Assembly (NCBI RefSeq): GCF_000767615.3
Contig: NZ_CP009553.3
Location: 4,278,001 to 4,342,000, forward strand
Direction: 5' to 3'
Length of the DNA: 64,000 bases
Source of the DNA: Pandoraea pnomenusa
Lineage (GTDB): Bacteria > Pseudomonadota > Gammaproteobacteria > Burkholderiales > Burkholderiaceae
Under the pieces are notes generated by a model that was not told where the DNA came from, ran no database searches, and saw nothing but the letters and a program-made list of their open reading frames with translations. The position numbers were made by a program, and so were the translations under genes. Shown piece by piece: positions 62,476 through 64,000 of the stretch (its first letter is position 1; each line of letters opens with the position of its first letter).

Positions 62476-64000
62476 TCAAACGTCGCCTTGTGCCAGATTC
62501 AGGGGCGACATCGGTGGGTTGGTGGTCAATTCGTACTTGAGCAGAGGCGGTGACTTCGGCTGGGACGCGACCATGCTCGCGTCCTCGTCACGCTTCTCGA
62601 CCCACTGACAGGAAAGTCGCACATCGTCGTCGAGGCGTGCGTGTCCCTGGGCGTCAATGAGCAGCGATACCGACAAGACCAGCCAGCTATCGGCCGGCTC
62701 CAACTCGACCGGATCGGACATGGGGTCCGGCCCATCGATCCAGAGCGTCCTGCCGTTCTGGCAACGCTCGATCATATTCAGGCGCACGTCTCCGTTGGGC
62801 TCGCGCCTCAGGTGAATCGTGCTTTCCTGGTCTTCCACCCTGAAGCCCGACGGAAGGCATGGGTCTCCAGACTTTTCAAACGGCCACGTCTCTCTGCCTT
62901 TTCGCATCAACTCCCAGATCAGGCCGGTGAGCTCCTGGCCTGTGCTGCGGGCGACCATCCATGTCTGCCGCCGGTTTCCTCCCGTCAGTTCCAGAAGGTC
63001 GTGTCGCAGTTCATCAGGTTGGCGCGGACATTTCGGGGCATCGCCAATCCACACAGTGCGCCGGCCGACGTCAGCTACGACATCTACGGGAACGACGGGC
63101 CAGTTCATTTCGGGCACGTCTTTAGTCGCCTCTTGCCATTGGAGCTCGTCACGTTCGTTGAAATCAGCCATGCGTTCAGCCATGGCGACGGTCGTGCCCA
63201 GTGACCGGCTGAGCGTCACAACGCTGCTGTCGACGATGCCGATATTGAAGTACATGCCAAGCGCAGTGCGGGCGTCACCGGCCAGCGATCGCTGCACTTG
63301 TGAAAGATTCCGAAGTTGTCCTTTACCGGCATTCCCGGGCATCAGTACATGCGTGAAGGTATCAATGGCTTGCTGAAGCGCTTCGCGCCATACTTGCGGC
63401 AATTCGGAAGATTTCGAGCCATGCGCGGTCAGCGCTCGCAGCATGGGCAACCCCTCAGGGGACAAGGCGATCTTGCGCAGTTGCGCCGCGCATTCCCTCG
63501 AAATCTCGCCACTGGCGAGTGTCGCCAGCTCAGCCGACGTCGGCGGGCGCCGGCCCAGGCTGGCATAGCGGCCGGCCAGCCGATCGACTGCCACCTTGAG
63601 GTGATAGCAAACGTCAAGTATCTGGCGTCCTGTGCTCGCCTGACGGATGGATGTCAAATGCTTGGCAATACGGCGAACTCCCGCCTTGAACTCGTCGCGA
63701 ATCGTACCTTCACGCGCGCTCTTCGCGCGCTGCGCCAGATCCACGATGCTCGTGGCGGTTTCGCCAAATCGAAGTGCCAATTCATCTGCATGCGAAGCCC
63801 ACACGTCTATCTCCTCATCCTGGAGCTGTGCGGTTAGCGTTGCAGGATCGCCGGCCCCGCGGGACGCCCCAGCGGCCGCGGTCTGTCCGAAGGCCGTGCG
63901 GCTGGCTCCTCCGGACCCTGGCGACCAAACCATGATGTGCTCTTTTTCGATAGCGCGACGCAGTTGGCCCTCGGCAAGCCGGATGTCAGAAGTGAACTTC
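62476..64000 (-). CDS. large candidate effector or accessory protein, 5' end beyond the window
   Basis: An ATG at 63933 gives 485 residues, but the frame stays open to the window edge and the extra 22 residues (FTSDIRLAEGQLRRAIEKEH) look like real protein, so the gene is probably longer. The body is helical (about 60-300), with a C-terminal part that is strand-rich (VELEPADSWLVLSVSLLIDAQGHARLDDDVRLSCQWVEK). No membrane segment, signal peptide or known motif is visible. It is upstream of the 60206 gene on the same strand. Ala/Gly-rich residues around the ATG (SGGASRTAFGQTAAAGASRG) may be a linker. Confidence 0.7.
   Translation of the reverse strand, partial: KFTSDIRLAEGQLRRAIEKEHIMVWSPGSGGASRTAFGQTAAAGASRGAGDPATLTAQLQDEEIDVWASHADELALRFGETATSIVDLAQRAKSAREGTIRDEFKAGVRRIAKHLTSIRQASTGRQILDVCYHLKVAVDRLAGRYASLGRRPPTSAELATLASGEISRECAAQLRKIALSPEGLPMLRALTAHGSKSSELPQVWREALQQAIDTFTHVLMPGNAGKGQLRNLSQVQRSLAGDARTALGMYFNIGIVDSSVVTLSRSLGTTVAMAERMADFNERDELQWQEATKDVPEMNWPVVPVDVVADVGRRTVWIGDAPKCPRQPDELRHDLLELTGGNRRQTWMVARSTGQELTGLIWELMRKGRETWPFEKSGDPCLPSGFRVEDQESTIHLRREPNGDVRLNMIERCQNGRTLWIDGPDPMSDPVELEPADSWLVLSVSLLIDAQGHARLDDDVRLSCQWVEKRDEDASMVASQPKSPPLLKYELTTNPPMSPLNLAQGDV

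Noticed and set aside
61337..62608. A 423-codon + strand frame
   Set aside because: Antisense to the 60206 gene, which has a good ribosome site and normal composition; the + frame is Arg/His-rich and without a start signal.

Overview
The window looks like a chromosomal segment of a high-GC betaproteobacterium of the order Burkholderiales. A complete rRNA operon of Burkholderia type (16S, tRNA-Ile, tRNA-Ala, 23S, 5S, all on the minus strand) supports this, as do the IS families and the mix of housekeeping genes. Pandoraea or a close Burkholderiaceae relative is my best guess from the 16S sequence and gene content. That is inference, not a database result.

Layout. Positions 1-350 hold the 3' end of an OPT-family transporter gene. 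Positions 793-2998 are a pile of nested insertion sequences: an IS21-type istA cut off by a complete IS3-family element (1542-2823), which abuts a second IS3-type remnant. Positions 3282-8832 hold the rRNA operon with its terminator, boxA elements and a good sigma70 promoter. Positions 9244-13504 are ordinary accessory metabolism: a LuxR-type regulator with a degenerate receiver domain, a YcaC-like hydrolase, a YtcJ-like amidohydrolase, a DoxX protein and an XapX protein.

From about 13.6 kb to the window end lies a type III secretion (T3SS) pathogenicity island of about 50 kb. Its order matches the Bordetella Bsc system: filament/tip, chaperone, two translocators, chaperone, then sctI-J-K-L-N-O-P-Q-R-S-T-U, a BscW-like chaperone and sctC (23.6-39.8 kb). 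A second block (49.0-55.9 kb) follows the Yersinia yopN-sycN-yscX-yscY-yscV order and then sctD, an EscE-like gene and the needle gene sctF. Regulators are an ECF sigma factor (56120), a STAS anti-anti-sigma protein (53611) and a NarL-type response regulator (20499). The first two resemble BtrS and BtrV of Bordetella.

Effector-type genes flank the apparatus. One transcription unit encodes an IpaH/SspH-type LRR-NEL ubiquitin ligase, a CE-clan cysteine protease and an ankyrin protein (15468-19480). Opposite lies a SopB/IpgD-type inositol phosphatase with its chaperone. Several large proteins have no family I recognise (39850, 41943, 43992, 57408, 60206, 62476), some with CesT-like chaperones beside them.

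Two observations stand out. First, eight intergenic sites carry GGAAC-N15/16-GTTAC (or one to two mismatches), correctly oriented 30-95 bases before effector, apparatus and chaperone genes. This is a probable ECF-sigma promoter that would tie the island into one regulon. Second, a translationally coupled set (45090-48937) combines a chaperone, two membrane proteins with similar periplasmic sensor-like domains and an ABC-type binding protein. It has no kinase, permease or ATPase partner. It is the best candidate here for an undescribed system.
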